Assembly (NCBI RefSeq): GCF_900116205.1
Contig: NZ_FOZS01000003.1
Location: 427,680 to 491,679, forward strand
Origin: Halostagnicola kamekurae
GTDB taxonomy: Archaea > Halobacteriota > Halobacteria > Halobacteriales > Natrialbaceae
Direction: 5' to 3'
DNA length: 64,000 nt
The notes beneath the pieces are model-generated. The model did no database searches and was not told the origin of the DNA. It saw only the letters and a program-made list of their open reading frames with translations. This document shows, in pieces, positions 17,443-25,919 of the stretch. Numbering within the stretch: position 1 is the first letter of the stretch; each line of letters begins with the position of its first letter. The position numbers and the translations under genes were made by a program.

Positions 17443-18564
17443 ATGACAGATTCCGATGCGATTCCTGTGACCGTCGTCAGCGGGTACCTCGGCGCGGGGA
17501 AGACGACGCTGCTCAATCACGTGCTCTCGAACCCGGGCGATCGGCGGGTGGCGGTGATCGTCAACGACATGGGTGAGGTAAACGTCGACGCGGAACAGAT
17601 CGCTCGAGCGAACGAGGAGGAGGGTATCGTCGACCTCTCGAACGGCTGTATCTGCTGTCAGTTGCAGGGGGACCTCCTCGAGGAGGCGAGGCGGTTGGCC
17701 GAAACCCGGGCGTTTGACTACCTGCTGGTCGAATCGTCGGGGATCAGCGAACCGATCCCGGTCGCGCAGGTGTTCACCGAGGGAACCGACGAGAGCGATG
17801 CGGATCCGGCGGACCTGTTCCGACTGGACACGATGGTGACCGTCCTCGACACGTACGGGTTCTGGAAGGAGTTCGACGCCGGCGAGCAGTTGCCCGCGAA
17901 TGGGGAACCCGACGAGGACCGGCCGCTGAGCGAGGTTCTCGTGGAAGGGATCGAGTTCTGCGATGTCCTCTTGTGTAACAAGGTAGACATGGTTCCCGAC
18001 GACGTTGTCGCGGAGATCGAGTCGGTCGTCGAGACCCTCCAGCCGCGAGCGAAGCGGCTTCGGACGACCCACAGCGAGGTGGACCCCGAGATCGTACTCG
18101 ACACCGGGAGGTTCGACTTCGAGGCGGCGAGGCGCTCGCAAGGGTGGAAACGACACCTCCGAGGGGAAGGACACGACCACGGAGACGATGGACACGAGAA
18201 AGCCGGAGCCGGTGCTGCCGAGCGACACGGCGTCTCGTCGTTCGTCTTCCGGTCCGACCGCCCCTTCCACCCCGAACGACTCGCGGACTGGCTCGCGGAC
18301 TGGGACGGCGCGATCGTGCGGGCGAAGGGCGTCTGTCACGTCGCCGACCGCGAAGAGGTGATCGGCGTCAGCCAGGCCGGACCGTCCGTCAGAGCGGGGC
18401 CGATCGGCGAGTGGAGCGAGACCGACGAGCGTCGCACGCGGCTGGTGTTCATCGGTCGAGAGATGAACGAAGAGCGGATTCGTGAAGAGCTCGAGGGAAT
18501 CACGGTCGACGGCGACGAACCGATCCACGAACCGGTGACGGATCCGTTCCCGCTACGGTCGTGA
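17443..18564 (+). CDS. CobW/COG0523-type metallochaperone GTPase
   Basis: 373 residues. G1 loop VVSGYLGAGKTTLLNHVL (about residues 9-26), switch/Mg region VIVNDMGEVNVDAE, the diagnostic metal site NGCICCQL (CxCC), G3-like ESSGISEP and G4 NKVD. A His/Asp-rich linker (EGHDHGDDGHEK, about 240-255) is a further metal-binding feature and precedes the CobW C-terminal domain (SSFVFRSDRPFHPERLADWL ... GEWSETDERRTRLVFIGREM). The family uses GTP hydrolysis to load zinc or another metal into client enzymes. Paired palindromes stand just before its start. Two small putative zinc proteins follow, which may share the metal theme. Confidence 0.93.
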   Translation: MTDSDAIPVTVVSGYLGAGKTTLLNHVLSNPGDRRVAVIVNDMGEVNVDAEQIARANEEEGIVDLSNGCICCQLQGDLLEEARRLAETRAFDYLLVESSGISEPIPVAQVFTEGTDESDADPADLFRLDTMVTVLDTYGFWKEFDAGEQLPANGEPDEDRPLSEVLVEGIEFCDVLLCNKVDMVPDDVVAEIESVVETLQPRAKRLRTTHSEVDPEIVLDTGRFDFEAARRSQGWKRHLRGEGHDHGDDGHEKAGAGAAERHGVSSFVFRSDRPFHPERLADWLADWDGAIVRAKGVCHVADREEVIGVSQAGPSVRAGPIGEWSETDERRTRLVFIGREMNEERIREELEGITVDGDEPIHEPVTDPFPLRS

Positions 18565-18572
18565 CTCGAGGA

Positions 18573-18728
18573 CTAGAGTTCGAGTTCGTCGCGAAGATCG
18601 TCCCAGGATTCGTGAAAGCCGTGCGTGGACTGGTCCGTTCGGTCGGCGAACGCGTTCTGGTAGACGTCGTCGTACTCGAGCAGCCGGGTCCAGCCGTCGT
18701 GGCGGGCGTAGCTGCAGTACTGGCACAT
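18573..18728 (-). CDS. Small CxxC protein
   Basis: 51 residues from the ATG at 18726-18728: MCQYCSYARHDGWTRLLEYD and an acidic tail (HESWDDLRDELEL). The leading C-x2-C resembles half a zinc ribbon or a redox site. Codon use is halophile-like to the stop. The frame is open to 18884, but the extra residues are Arg/Pro-rich and cross the start of the divergent gene, so the short form is preferred. It converges with the CobW gene. Function is unknown. Confidence 0.5.
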   Translation of the reverse strand: MCQYCSYARHDGWTRLLEYDDVYQNAFADRTDQSTHGFHESWDDLRDELEL

Positions 18729-18843
18729 GCCCTCTGGTACGTCGGATGGGCCTATACCCGTTTTGCCGTCCGGCCCTTCGCGTCGGTCCGGTCGACCTAT
18801 CGGGCGCCAGACGATATCGAGGCGGTGCGGACTGGCGGCTCGG

Positions 18844-19044
18844 ATGCGAAAGAGTGACAACGACTCGGCGGCGCCTCCGTACATGGATCGAACGGGCGGA
18901 TACGTCCGGAGCGCGACGGCGACGATAGAACGAAGCTGCGAGCACTGCGAGTGGTATGCGGTTGGAGATACGCACCCGGAGCTGGCAAAACGGTATCAGG
19001 ACCATCTCCGCGAGGATCACCCGCGGGCGTGGCTTCGAAGGTGA
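18844..19044 (+). CDS. Small C2H2-type zinc-finger protein
   Basis: 66 residues from ATG 18844. The sequence CEHCEWYAVGDTHPELAKRYQDHLREDHP holds C-x2-C followed after about 18 residues by H-x4-H, the spacing of a C2H2 finger. Such tiny finger proteins are numerous in haloarchaea and act as regulators or protein partners. The frame extends upstream to 18727 without good coding texture. The stop lies at the edge of a hairpin repeat element (19044-19130), whose left part also reads in a coding frame. Confidence 0.7.
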   Translation: MRKSDNDSAAPPYMDRTGGYVRSATATIERSCEHCEWYAVGDTHPELAKRYQDHLREDHPRAWLRR

Positions 19045-19130
19045 ATCGCCTCGCGGTCAAGTGGTTCGAGAATTGGAGATTCTCGTCATCACGAGAGAGC
19101 TTTGCTCTCTCGAATGACCCCGAGGCCTTC
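19044..19130 (+). repeat. Hairpin-train repeat, copy A
   Basis: The left part, AATCGCCTCGcgGTCAAGTG and onward TTCGAGA, matches copy B at 40118-40143 almost base for base. Within it are a hairpin CGAGAAT/ATTCTCG (19067-19085) and a triloop hairpin CGAGAGAGC-ttt-GCTCTCTCG (19092-19112). A 12-bp outer stem with one mismatch pairs 19048-19059 with 19115-19126. It is a two-branched version of the larger copy B. It sits between the zinc-finger gene and the end of the formaldehyde dehydrogenase gene. Confidence 0.7.
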
Positions 19131-19192
19131 TCCTATACCGCTTGTAAAACCGAGGTCGTCCACGAATCATCGGAACCGATCCGTAACGGCGA

Positions 19193-20359
19193 CTACGGCT
19201 CGAGCAAGACCTTGATGACGCCCTCCTCGCGTTCGTCGAACTTCTCGTACATCTCCGGTCCGCGATCCAGGTCGACGCGGTGGGAGACGACCCAGCTCGG
19301 ATCGGCGCGGCCCTCGATGATCATGTCCCGAAGTTCGCGGTTGTACTGTTTGACGTTACACTGTCCAGTGCCCAGCTTCAGCCCCTTTTCGAAGAGCTTG
19401 CCGAAGTCGATGCCGAGTCGGCCCTGGGCCGCCATCTCGTCTGGCGCGCCAGGGTCCGAGGGGACGTACAGTCCCGGAATGCCGAGTTGCCCGGTCGGCC
19501 GGACGGTCTGGATTAGCTGGTTGAGCACGACCGCCGGGTTCTCCCGTGCCGGGTCATAGGCTTCGTCGCCCGGATCCGTTTCGGGGTCGATCGCCTGATA
19601 CCCCACCGCGTCGACGCCCTTGTCGACGCCGCCGCCGTGGATGTCTTTGATCTGTTCGACCGGATCTGACTCCTCGAAGTTGATCGGGCGGGCGTCGCAG
19701 TGGTCCTCGGCCATCTCGAGTCGGCTCTCGACGCGGTCGACGATGTAGATCTCCGACGCACCCTGGATCTTGGCGCTGTAGGCGGCCATCAGACCGACCG
19801 GACCGGCTCCGAAGACCGCGATGGACTCGCCGGGCTCCAGATTCGCGAGCCGCGTCCCGTGCCATCCCGTCGGGAAGATGTCGGCCAAGAGGGCGAAGGC
19901 GTCTTCGTGTTCGTCTCCCTCGGGCAGTTTGAGCGCGTTGAAGTCCGCGTACGGGACGCGGAGTTTTTCGGCCTGTCCGCCCTTGTACGGCCCCATCGCG
20001 ACGTACCCGTACGCGCCGCCGGCGAAGCCCGGATTGACGTTGGTACAGAAGCCGGTGTAGCCGTTCTCGCAGTTTCGGCAGAACCCACAGGCGACGTTAA
20101 ACGGCATCACGACCCGGTCGCCTTCCTCGAGCGACGTGACGGCGTCGCCGACCTCGCTTACGGTCCCCATGTTCTCGTGTCCGAAGACGATCCCCGGGTC
20201 GGCCGCGGTTCGGCCCTCGTACATGTGCAGATCCGAACCGCAGATCGCAGTGGTGGTTATGTCGACGAGAACGTCGTTCTCGTGCTCGATTTCCGGTTCG
20301 TCGACTTCCTCGACTGCGACGTCGTGTGACCCCTGATAGACGATGGCATCCATTGACAT
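19193..20359 (-). CDS. Glutathione-independent formaldehyde dehydrogenase-like MDR enzyme
   Basis: 388 residues from the ATG at 20357-20359 (MSMDAIVYQG). Catalytic Zn ligands are in TTAICGSDLHMYEG and VFGHENMGTV, and the structural Zn loop is CGFCRNCENGYTGFC. The long insert and C-terminal signatures (GGAYGYVAMGPYKGGQAEKLRVPYAD; DAVGYQAIDPETD; GLYVPSDPGAPDE; QCNVKQYNRELRDMI) are those of the Pseudomonas-type glutathione-independent formaldehyde dehydrogenases, which use tightly bound NAD and can dismutate aldehydes. It likely detoxifies formaldehyde or another aldehyde. The single gene ends near hairpin repeat copy A. The extension to 20476 has poor coding texture. Confidence 0.9.
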   Translation of the reverse strand: MSMDAIVYQGSHDVAVEEVDEPEIEHENDVLVDITTTAICGSDLHMYEGRTAADPGIVFGHENMGTVSEVGDAVTSLEEGDRVVMPFNVACGFCRNCENGYTGFCTNVNPGFAGGAYGYVAMGPYKGGQAEKLRVPYADFNALKLPEGDEHEDAFALLADIFPTGWHGTRLANLEPGESIAVFGAGPVGLMAAYSAKIQGASEIYIVDRVESRLEMAEDHCDARPINFEESDPVEQIKDIHGGGVDKGVDAVGYQAIDPETDPGDEAYDPARENPAVVLNQLIQTVRPTGQLGIPGLYVPSDPGAPDEMAAQGRLGIDFGKLFEKGLKLGTGQCNVKQYNRELRDMIIEGRADPSWVVSHRVDLDRGPEMYEKFDEREEGVIKVLLEP

Positions 20360-20715
20360 TTGGTATCGAACCTCACCGAACGAACCACGAACGGCATTGT
20401 AAAACTTCGCGTGGCTGTTGCTTCTATACGACCCTACCGGCCTCCCGATCATCCCATAGCCGTCGAGTCCGACCATCCGCAGTCGACGAGTCTCGGTCGT
20501 AGCTGTGCTCGATCCAGACCGCGAGCGACGTGTCCGTGCTCGAGCGATCCGGTAACACCGGCTGGCCGCAACGGTACAGACTGTCCCGACGAGACGAGCG
20601 ATGCAGTACCTCGATTAGCAGATCGATATCTGTCAGCCGATCGGGGTACGAACGCAGTTTCTCGGTTGGACACGCGGAACGTACTCTTTTGTGGTTACTG
20701 TTCCAATACCCAGAC

Positions 20716-20904
20716 ATGGCGCTCGGTCGTAACACTAGCTCGTCGATCGGGACCGCACTCGGCATCGCCTTCGTGATTATCGCCATCGTGGGAACGCAGT
20801 TTCTCGGCTGGGAATGGGGGAGCGGACAGCCCCTTCCGATGGCCATCGGGATCGTCGCCGCCGGTATCGCACTCGCTGTCGTCATCGTGCGCTTGCTCAG
20901 GTGA
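20716..20904 (+). CDS. Small two-helix membrane protein
   Basis: 62 residues from ATG 20716. A short polar start (MALGRNTSS) precedes helix IGTALGIAFVIIAIVGTQFLG and helix PMAIGIVAAGIALAVVIVRLL. Small proteins of this layout are common in haloarchaea; no function is known. The gene converges with the beta-propeller lipoprotein gene 62 bases downstream. The upstream region 20360-20715 shows no other gene I can support. Confidence 0.6.
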   Translation: MALGRNTSSSIGTALGIAFVIIAIVGTQFLGWEWGSGQPLPMAIGIVAAGIALAVVIVRLLR

Positions 20905-20966
20905 CTGGAGCGATGTGATCGGAAAGAGATGTGACAACAGGCGTTCGATTTCGAGATGACGATCGA

Positions 20967-22190
20967 TCAGGCGTCGACTCGCCACTCGAGCGAGTAGATT
21001 CCCTCGGTCGTCCCGACGTACACGGATTCGTCCACGAGATAGTTCCGAAGAGTTCCCGCGACGGACCTGTCCCACGTTCGTTCGCCGCTCGAGTCGACGC
21101 TGATGAGCCGGTTTTTGCCGACCCGGACGAACACGGTGTGATCGTCCGCACCGTTCTCTTCGGGGACAGCCAGTGACCAGATTGGCCCACCATCGACCGT
21201 CACGCTGAAGCGCTCGTTGCCAGTCGCCGCATCGATGGCGCGGAGTCGATCCGTGCCGACGTAAACCACCCCATCGCGAACGGCGGTAACCGGGCCCGAC
21301 TCATCGTCCGGATGCTCAAGCGATTCCGACAGTACGCTTCGTTCGCCGCTCGTGCGGTCGAACGCGTACAGACGACTTTCGTTTCGATCGGCGTTCGCGA
21401 GCACGAAGAGGCGATCAGTTGTGATTCCAGCGATCTCCGTCTGCACATCCACTGCATCGACAGATCGACGCCATACCTCGTCGCCGTCGGCGACTCCGGC
21501 GACCCACCCTCCCGTTGTGACGTACGCGACACCATCCGAGACCGCCGCATCGATAATCTGCGTGTCACCGTCGTCGGGGTCGTATCGCCAGCGCGTACTA
21601 CCGCCGTCTCGATCGAGCGCGACGAGTGCAGCGCTTTTCTCCACGTAGACGGCGTCGGCGATGTCGACGATTCCGGACCCGCTGGCGATGGTGTCCGATT
21701 CGTCGACCCCGTCGGTCCACAGTTCCGAACCGCTCTCCGCGTCGAACGCTCGCACGATGCCAACGGAATCCGAAACGAAGACGACGCCGTCGACGACGAA
21801 CGGGCTAGTGTGTCCGGTACCCACCGATTCGTCGCGCCACCGCTCTTCGCCATCCCGCTTGAGCGCGTACAGGCCGATACAGTCGTCGTCGGTGCAGTAG
21901 CCGAAGTAAATTCCCGTGTCCGTGACTGTGAGATCCGAGTACGTATCCATTCCCGCTGTGGCTCCGTAGGCCCACTGCCGTTCGCCGGTCGTGCCCTCGA
22001 GCGCAACGATCTGTCCGTCAGACCATTCCCGACCGAACACTACGCCCTGTGAGACGGCGTCGATCTCACCACCTGCGTCGTAGCGCCACTGGTACTCGCT
22101 CCCTGTGCCATCATCGGCGAATCCGAGACAGCCGACCAGTGTTGCGCTCCCGACCGCACCCGCCCCCTCGAGCAGCCGCCTTCGTTTCAT
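20967..22190 (-). CDS. Secreted PQQ-like beta-propeller lipoprotein
   Basis: About 407 residues from the ATG at 22190 (MKRRRLLEGAGAVGSATLVGC). The leader combines a twin-arginine motif with a lipobox ending in Cys, so the protein is exported folded and lipid-anchored outside the cell. The mature part contains repeated blades of the type VDGVVFVSDSVGIVRAFDAESGSELW and DGVVYVGTDRLRAIDAATGNERFS, the PQQ/BamB-like propeller repeat (about seven blades). The enzymic cofactor-binding residues of quinoproteins are not evident, so a structural or binding role is likely. An AATATATAG promoter element lies near 22231-22240 on the minus strand. Confidence 0.87.
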   Translation of the reverse strand: MKRRRLLEGAGAVGSATLVGCLGFADDGTGSEYQWRYDAGGEIDAVSQGVVFGREWSDGQIVALEGTTGERQWAYGATAGMDTYSDLTVTDTGIYFGYCTDDDCIGLYALKRDGEERWRDESVGTGHTSPFVVDGVVFVSDSVGIVRAFDAESGSELWTDGVDESDTIASGSGIVDIADAVYVEKSAALVALDRDGGSTRWRYDPDDGDTQIIDAAVSDGVAYVTTGGWVAGVADGDEVWRRSVDAVDVQTEIAGITTDRLFVLANADRNESRLYAFDRTSGERSVLSESLEHPDDESGPVTAVRDGVVYVGTDRLRAIDAATGNERFSVTVDGGPIWSLAVPEENGADDHTVFVRVGKNRLISVDSSGERTWDRSVAGTLRNYLVDESVYVGTTEGIYSLEWRVDA

Positions 22191-22292
22191 ATCAACGAAT
22201 TTGAAACGAGCGTCTAAATGTTTTCTGGACAATATATAGCGGGGCGAAACTGAGGGAGACACGGTAGTGCGAACGAAACAGTGGTGAACCAC

Positions 22293-23432
22293 TGTGTCAG
22301 GGGACCCGATACCCCTCTGTGGTAGACGCCTACTGGGCCTGACTGACTGAATATCCCTCCAAACAATATTTTAAAAATAACCACTCACTATCTTTTCCTC
22401 GTATTCTGAGCGCAGTAGCAATCACAACAGTCATATCGATAAGTAAATTTATAATATGCACGCATATATTCTCAAACTCATTAATGACATTTTATAACCG
22501 ATTTATCGGCGATGAACTTGTTGAAGGAGTAGTTACAATTCGAAATAGGAGACATATTTTAAAAACTGCGTCAATTCAGAGTCTTCTCACACGGTAGAAG
22601 TAGAATATTTCGGGTTGCTACAGATATTTTCCTCTAGAATTCGTAATTTATACTGTGTTTGGCCCGATCATAGTGATATGCGATTTATTTTCCTGTATAA
22701 TTGCCATACTACGCAGATACTCATATAGATATTAGTATTCTATGACAGATTTATGGGATGAATTTTCAACAATATCAGCGCCCCAGGGAATCCGTTTCTA
22801 TTCCTACGAATTGGGAAGTTAATTCTAGATTTTCCTCTCGTGGGTAACAGATGGCGTGACAAATTCTCGTCGCCCTCCGCTGTAGATTACACTCGTATTT
22901 GTGTAATCCATTGGCGTCAGCATAACGTTTGTTAATAAAGAACGTTTGATCGCAGATGACAGGGTCAATGTCTCCAGATAGTTCCCGTTTTCCGTCACTG
23001 ACCCTGATAGGCAGTATCCGCCCCTACCAAAGTGAGATAGGTGAGAAGTAGCGGTCTTCCTCGGGAGGTTGCCCGCATTTGACAGTTACACCGTTGCGAA
23101 TCCGTTTGCAGATGACGAACGAATTGCGGCTCCAAAGGTTGTCGTCTCGTTCGGCAACTCCTCTGGGGGTTGCATTCGACGACCACTTCATCGTATCCGT
23201 CCAGACACAATCGCTTGAGCGGAACTGTGTATAAAATATGTAATATATGGGAGCGCCACTCTTCCAAAACCGTTTGTTATATCGGAACGCGAATCGAAAG
23301 ATCGAGAAGCTACTGAACCCGTCGGAAACCGTGAAAGGCCACGTCCAATATATTTGCGACCGCTCGAGCACCACGGATCAGAGCGACAGCTTCCGAGGAG
23401 AACCACCGAACCGAGAATGAAGGAGAGCGAAT
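22293..23432. other. Long AT-rich gene-poor interval
   Basis: About 1.1 kb without a convincing gene. 22380-22980 is strongly AT-rich. A 26-codon frame starting MTDLWDEFSTISAPQG (22742-22822) may be the start of a lost gene. On the minus strand 23024-23220 two frames carry protein-like pieces with cysteines (for example RRQPLEPQFVRHLQTDSQRC against NLWSRNSFVICKRIRNGVTV), as if a small Cys-containing protein had been frameshifted. I cannot assign either. Confidence 0.4.
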
Positions 23433-24005
23433 CTACAGTTGTTCAGCGTTGTGCCACACGTTCCACGTCTCAGGCGTCTGTGGCCACTGTTGGGCAGGCC
23501 GTCCACCGTCTTCCGGCGCCTCTTCCATTTTCGCCGTCAACTCGATCGGGTATCCATCCGGATCCGGGAAGTACAGGAAAATGTTGTTCCCAGGTCCGTG
23601 CCGGCCCGGGCCGCGATAAATCGGATGCCCGCGCTCTTCGAGTCCGTCCGCCGCGCGTTTGATGCCGTCGTAGTCGGGAACTTCGAACGCGATGTGGTAA
23701 ATCGGACCGGTCGTCGGCAGCATTGGCGGGCCGTTTTCTGGGAGCTCCTCGTTGAACTCGTGGAGATCGAGTTCGAGTTCCCCGCGTTGTTCGAGCGCCT
23801 CGAGTTCCTCGTCGGAGTACTGTGTGATGTTCATCTCGTGGTGGTCTGCGTCCTCGGAGACCGCGGGCGTGCGTAAGAACGCGACCGAATCTCCGATTCG
23901 ATCCGATACCTCCATGTTCATGACGTCGGTGTAGAACTCGATCGTTTGCTCGATATCTCGTACTTTGATCGCAACGTGGTCTAATCCCATATTTTCTACG
24001 ACCAT
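23433..24005 (-). CDS. VOC family protein, extradiol dioxygenase/glyoxalase-like
   Basis: 190 residues. Both beta-alpha-beta-beta-beta modules of the vicinal oxygen chelate fold are visible: GLDHVAIKVRDIEQTIEFYTDVMNMEV with a metal-type His at the start, and PIYHIAFEVPDYDGIKRAADGLEERGHP with a second His, followed by FLYFPDPDGYPIELTAKME, where Glu is the third typical ligand. The C-terminal tail (QQWPQTPETWNVWHNAEQL) is unusual. It could cleave a catechol-like ring or act as an isomerase/lyase. It ends the leftward operon led by the aspartate-dehydrogenase-like gene, in the catabolic island. Confidence 0.85.
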   Translation of the reverse strand: MVVENMGLDHVAIKVRDIEQTIEFYTDVMNMEVSDRIGDSVAFLRTPAVSEDADHHEMNITQYSDEELEALEQRGELELDLHEFNEELPENGPPMLPTTGPIYHIAFEVPDYDGIKRAADGLEERGHPIYRGPGRHGPGNNIFLYFPDPDGYPIELTAKMEEAPEDGGRPAQQWPQTPETWNVWHNAEQL

Positions 24006-24080
24006 ATACTAATGCCCAGAGCCAACCGTATTGAGTGTATCGGTTGGGGACGCATTGTCACGGCGACATCTCCGTCGAGG

Positions 24081-24962
24081 TCAGGTCGAAATCGCGAGTA
24101 ACCCAACGCCGGCGACGACGAGTATCGTACCCAGCGCGAGTTGTGGCGTGAACGGTTCCCGTTCGCGCAAGAAGCTGTAGGTCAGGGCGAGGCCGAACAA
24201 CGGCGTCGCGTTCAAGATTGGCGTCACGATCACGACCGTTCCCGAACCCAACGCAGCATAGAGCGAGACGAGTCCGAGACTTGAGGCGAGTCCGGCAAGT
24301 GCGAAGTACCGAAGGTCGTCCCGGGGGATCGACAACGCTTTTCTGTGGTTCCCGGAGACGGCGAAGAACGCGCACGCGATGAGCCACGACGTTGTGAGAG
24401 TAACCGCGGCTCCCACGGCTGGCGCTGAGACGAGTTCCATTCCGACGTCTCGAAGCAACTGGACGCTTCCGTAGATGACCGCGCCGCCTATTGGAAACAA
24501 CAGATTCCGGTACCGAACCGGTCCGACGGAGTCGTCGTTTCTTCCCGAAGTTGCGAGGAGGATACCGCCAGCGATCGTCGCGAGCGCGCCGATACCGCTC
24601 GCTCGAGTCATCGTTTCGCCGAGCAAGAAGACGGCCAGGACGATCGAGACGAGCGGGTTCGAGTTGCTGATCGGCAGCGTCAGGTTCACGCCGACTCGCT
24701 GGATGCCGATGTAATTACACAGCCGTCCGAGAACCGGCGCAAACACGCCCGCGAGAACGAAGTATCGCCACGCCCACAGATCGACGGTCACGTCGTAGAA
24801 CGCGAGGCTAATCGTCCACAGGACGACGACGTTGACGCTGACCGTCGCGAACATCGCCGCTATCGGCTTCGAGCGATCGACACCGAATCGGACGAGCACT
24901 GACGAGGTGGCGAACGCCGCGGCTGTGGCGAGCGCGAAGAGTATCTGGACTGGGAATTCCAT
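24081..24962 (-). CDS. DMT superfamily (EamA) transporter
   Basis: 293 residues with ten hydrophobic helices in two EamA halves: the first starts QILFALATAAAFATSSVLVRFGVDRSKPIAA, the second LLFPIGGAVIYGSVQLLRDVGMEL. Each half ends with the family pattern near LLGETMTRASGIGALATIAGGILL and FLREREPFTPQLALGTILVVAGVGLL. It moves a small metabolite across the membrane. It lies 9 bases downstream of the aspartate-dehydrogenase-like gene and 75 bases upstream of the VOC gene in the same direction, so it probably serves the same pathway. Confidence 0.9.
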   Translation of the reverse strand: MEFPVQILFALATAAAFATSSVLVRFGVDRSKPIAAMFATVSVNVVVLWTISLAFYDVTVDLWAWRYFVLAGVFAPVLGRLCNYIGIQRVGVNLTLPISNSNPLVSIVLAVFLLGETMTRASGIGALATIAGGILLATSGRNDDSVGPVRYRNLLFPIGGAVIYGSVQLLRDVGMELVSAPAVGAAVTLTTSWLIACAFFAVSGNHRKALSIPRDDLRYFALAGLASSLGLVSLYAALGSGTVVIVTPILNATPLFGLALTYSFLREREPFTPQLALGTILVVAGVGLLAIST

Positions 24963-24971
24963 CGGATCTCG

Positions 24972-25796
24972 TTACGTTCCGATGTCGATCGACGTCTCGA
25001 GGCTTCGCAGCTTTTCGATCGCGGACACCGCTGCCAGATAGCTCGTCTTCGGGTTCGTGGGTGACGGGACGTTTCGTACCGTCGTCTCGATGTCGCCGCT
25101 GCCGCCGTCGGCGGAGATCCGGTGAACGTTGTTTTCCTCGTCCGGATCGGCGATGATCTTGACTGCCGTTTCGTCCGGACCGATACTCACGAGGCTGAGT
25201 GCGACGGCGACGTTGATGTTCGACGGAAACGCGGCGGCGGCGTCCGTGGCCGATCCCTCGAAGATCATCGTCGGCTCATCGATTTCCGAGAGGTCAATGT
25301 CGTTGTCGACGACGTAAGGGGCCCCCTCGAGGCCTGCGGGCGGTTTCGTCGTCGTCAATGACACCGATTCCAGCTCTCCCGTCAGGGCAGCCGCCTTGAT
25401 ACTATCGAGCCCGGCGATCGCACCCGAGGGAGCATACAGTCGACCCTCGCTGGTCCGTGCTGCATCGAAGACGCCTTCCCGAAGCGTTTCGTCGGCTAAC
25501 GCGCCAATACTCAACAGGAGGCAGTCGCAGCCAGCCTCGAGTGCATCGGTCGCGATCTCCTCGACGGCCGTCTGTCCCGCGGCCTCGACGATCAAGTCGG
25601 CCTCGAGCAGATCGTCGGGATCGGTGGCCGCGACCGGTTGGGACCGGTCGTCGAACTGGTCTTGAATCTCTGCGATTTGTTCCGGGTGGCGATCGTACAC
25701 GACGTCGAGGCCCGCTGATATCGTTCCATCGGCGATCGCACGCGCAATTTCGGTTGCAATCGTCCCGCAGCCAAAGATAGCGATCGAACGCGTCAT
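24972..25796 (-). CDS. Aspartate dehydrogenase-like (NadX family) protein
   Basis: 274 residues. The N-terminal Rossmann motif is SIAIFGCGTIATEIARAI. DLIVEAAGQTAVEEIATDAL and LLLSIGALADETL follow, then APSGAIAGLDSIKAAALTGELESVSLTTTKPP, and the C-terminal catalytic-domain signatures AFPSNINVAVALSLVSIG and TNPKTSYLAAVSAIEKL, the last typical of L-aspartate dehydrogenases. The family makes or uses iminoaspartate/oxaloacetate with NAD(P). Its usual role is NAD synthesis, but here it leads an operon divergent from a pyridine-dioxygenase-like gene, so it may handle an amino-acid-like product of N-heterocycle breakdown. That is inference. Confidence 0.87.
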   Translation of the reverse strand: MTRSIAIFGCGTIATEIARAIADGTISAGLDVVYDRHPEQIAEIQDQFDDRSQPVAATDPDDLLEADLIVEAAGQTAVEEIATDALEAGCDCLLLSIGALADETLREGVFDAARTSEGRLYAPSGAIAGLDSIKAAALTGELESVSLTTTKPPAGLEGAPYVVDNDIDLSEIDEPTMIFEGSATDAAAAFPSNINVAVALSLVSIGPDETAVKIIADPDEENNVHRISADGGSGDIETTVRNVPSPTNPKTSYLAAVSAIEKLRSLETSIDIGT

Positions 25797-25885
25797 AGCA
25801 TCACTTCTCGATGGCAGGGTAATAATTGTAGCGGGATCGTCGCTTCTCGACTACTCGTCGCATACCTCACGAAAGGTACACAAAG

Positions 25886-25893
25886 TATAAATA
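25886..25893 (+). promoter_or_regulatory. TATA box of the NicX-like gene
   Basis: tataaata lies 27 bases before the ATG at 25920, preceded by a purine-rich stretch (acacaaag) as BRE. The spacing fits a leaderless transcript and supports 25920 as start over the TTG at 25908. The 123-base region also serves the divergent aspartate-dehydrogenase-like operon. Confidence 0.6.
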
Positions 25894-25919
25894 GTCTCAG
25901 CGGAACGTTGAAATGTACC

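Noticed and set aside
17299..18528. 409-residue minus-strand frame opposite CobW
   Set aside because: The plus strand has all GTPase and CxCC motifs; the antisense frame has none.
23024..23374. Minus-strand 116-residue frame in the gene-poor interval
   Set aside because: Only the C-terminal third looks protein-like and the likeness moves between frames, so it is noted as a possible remnant and not called.
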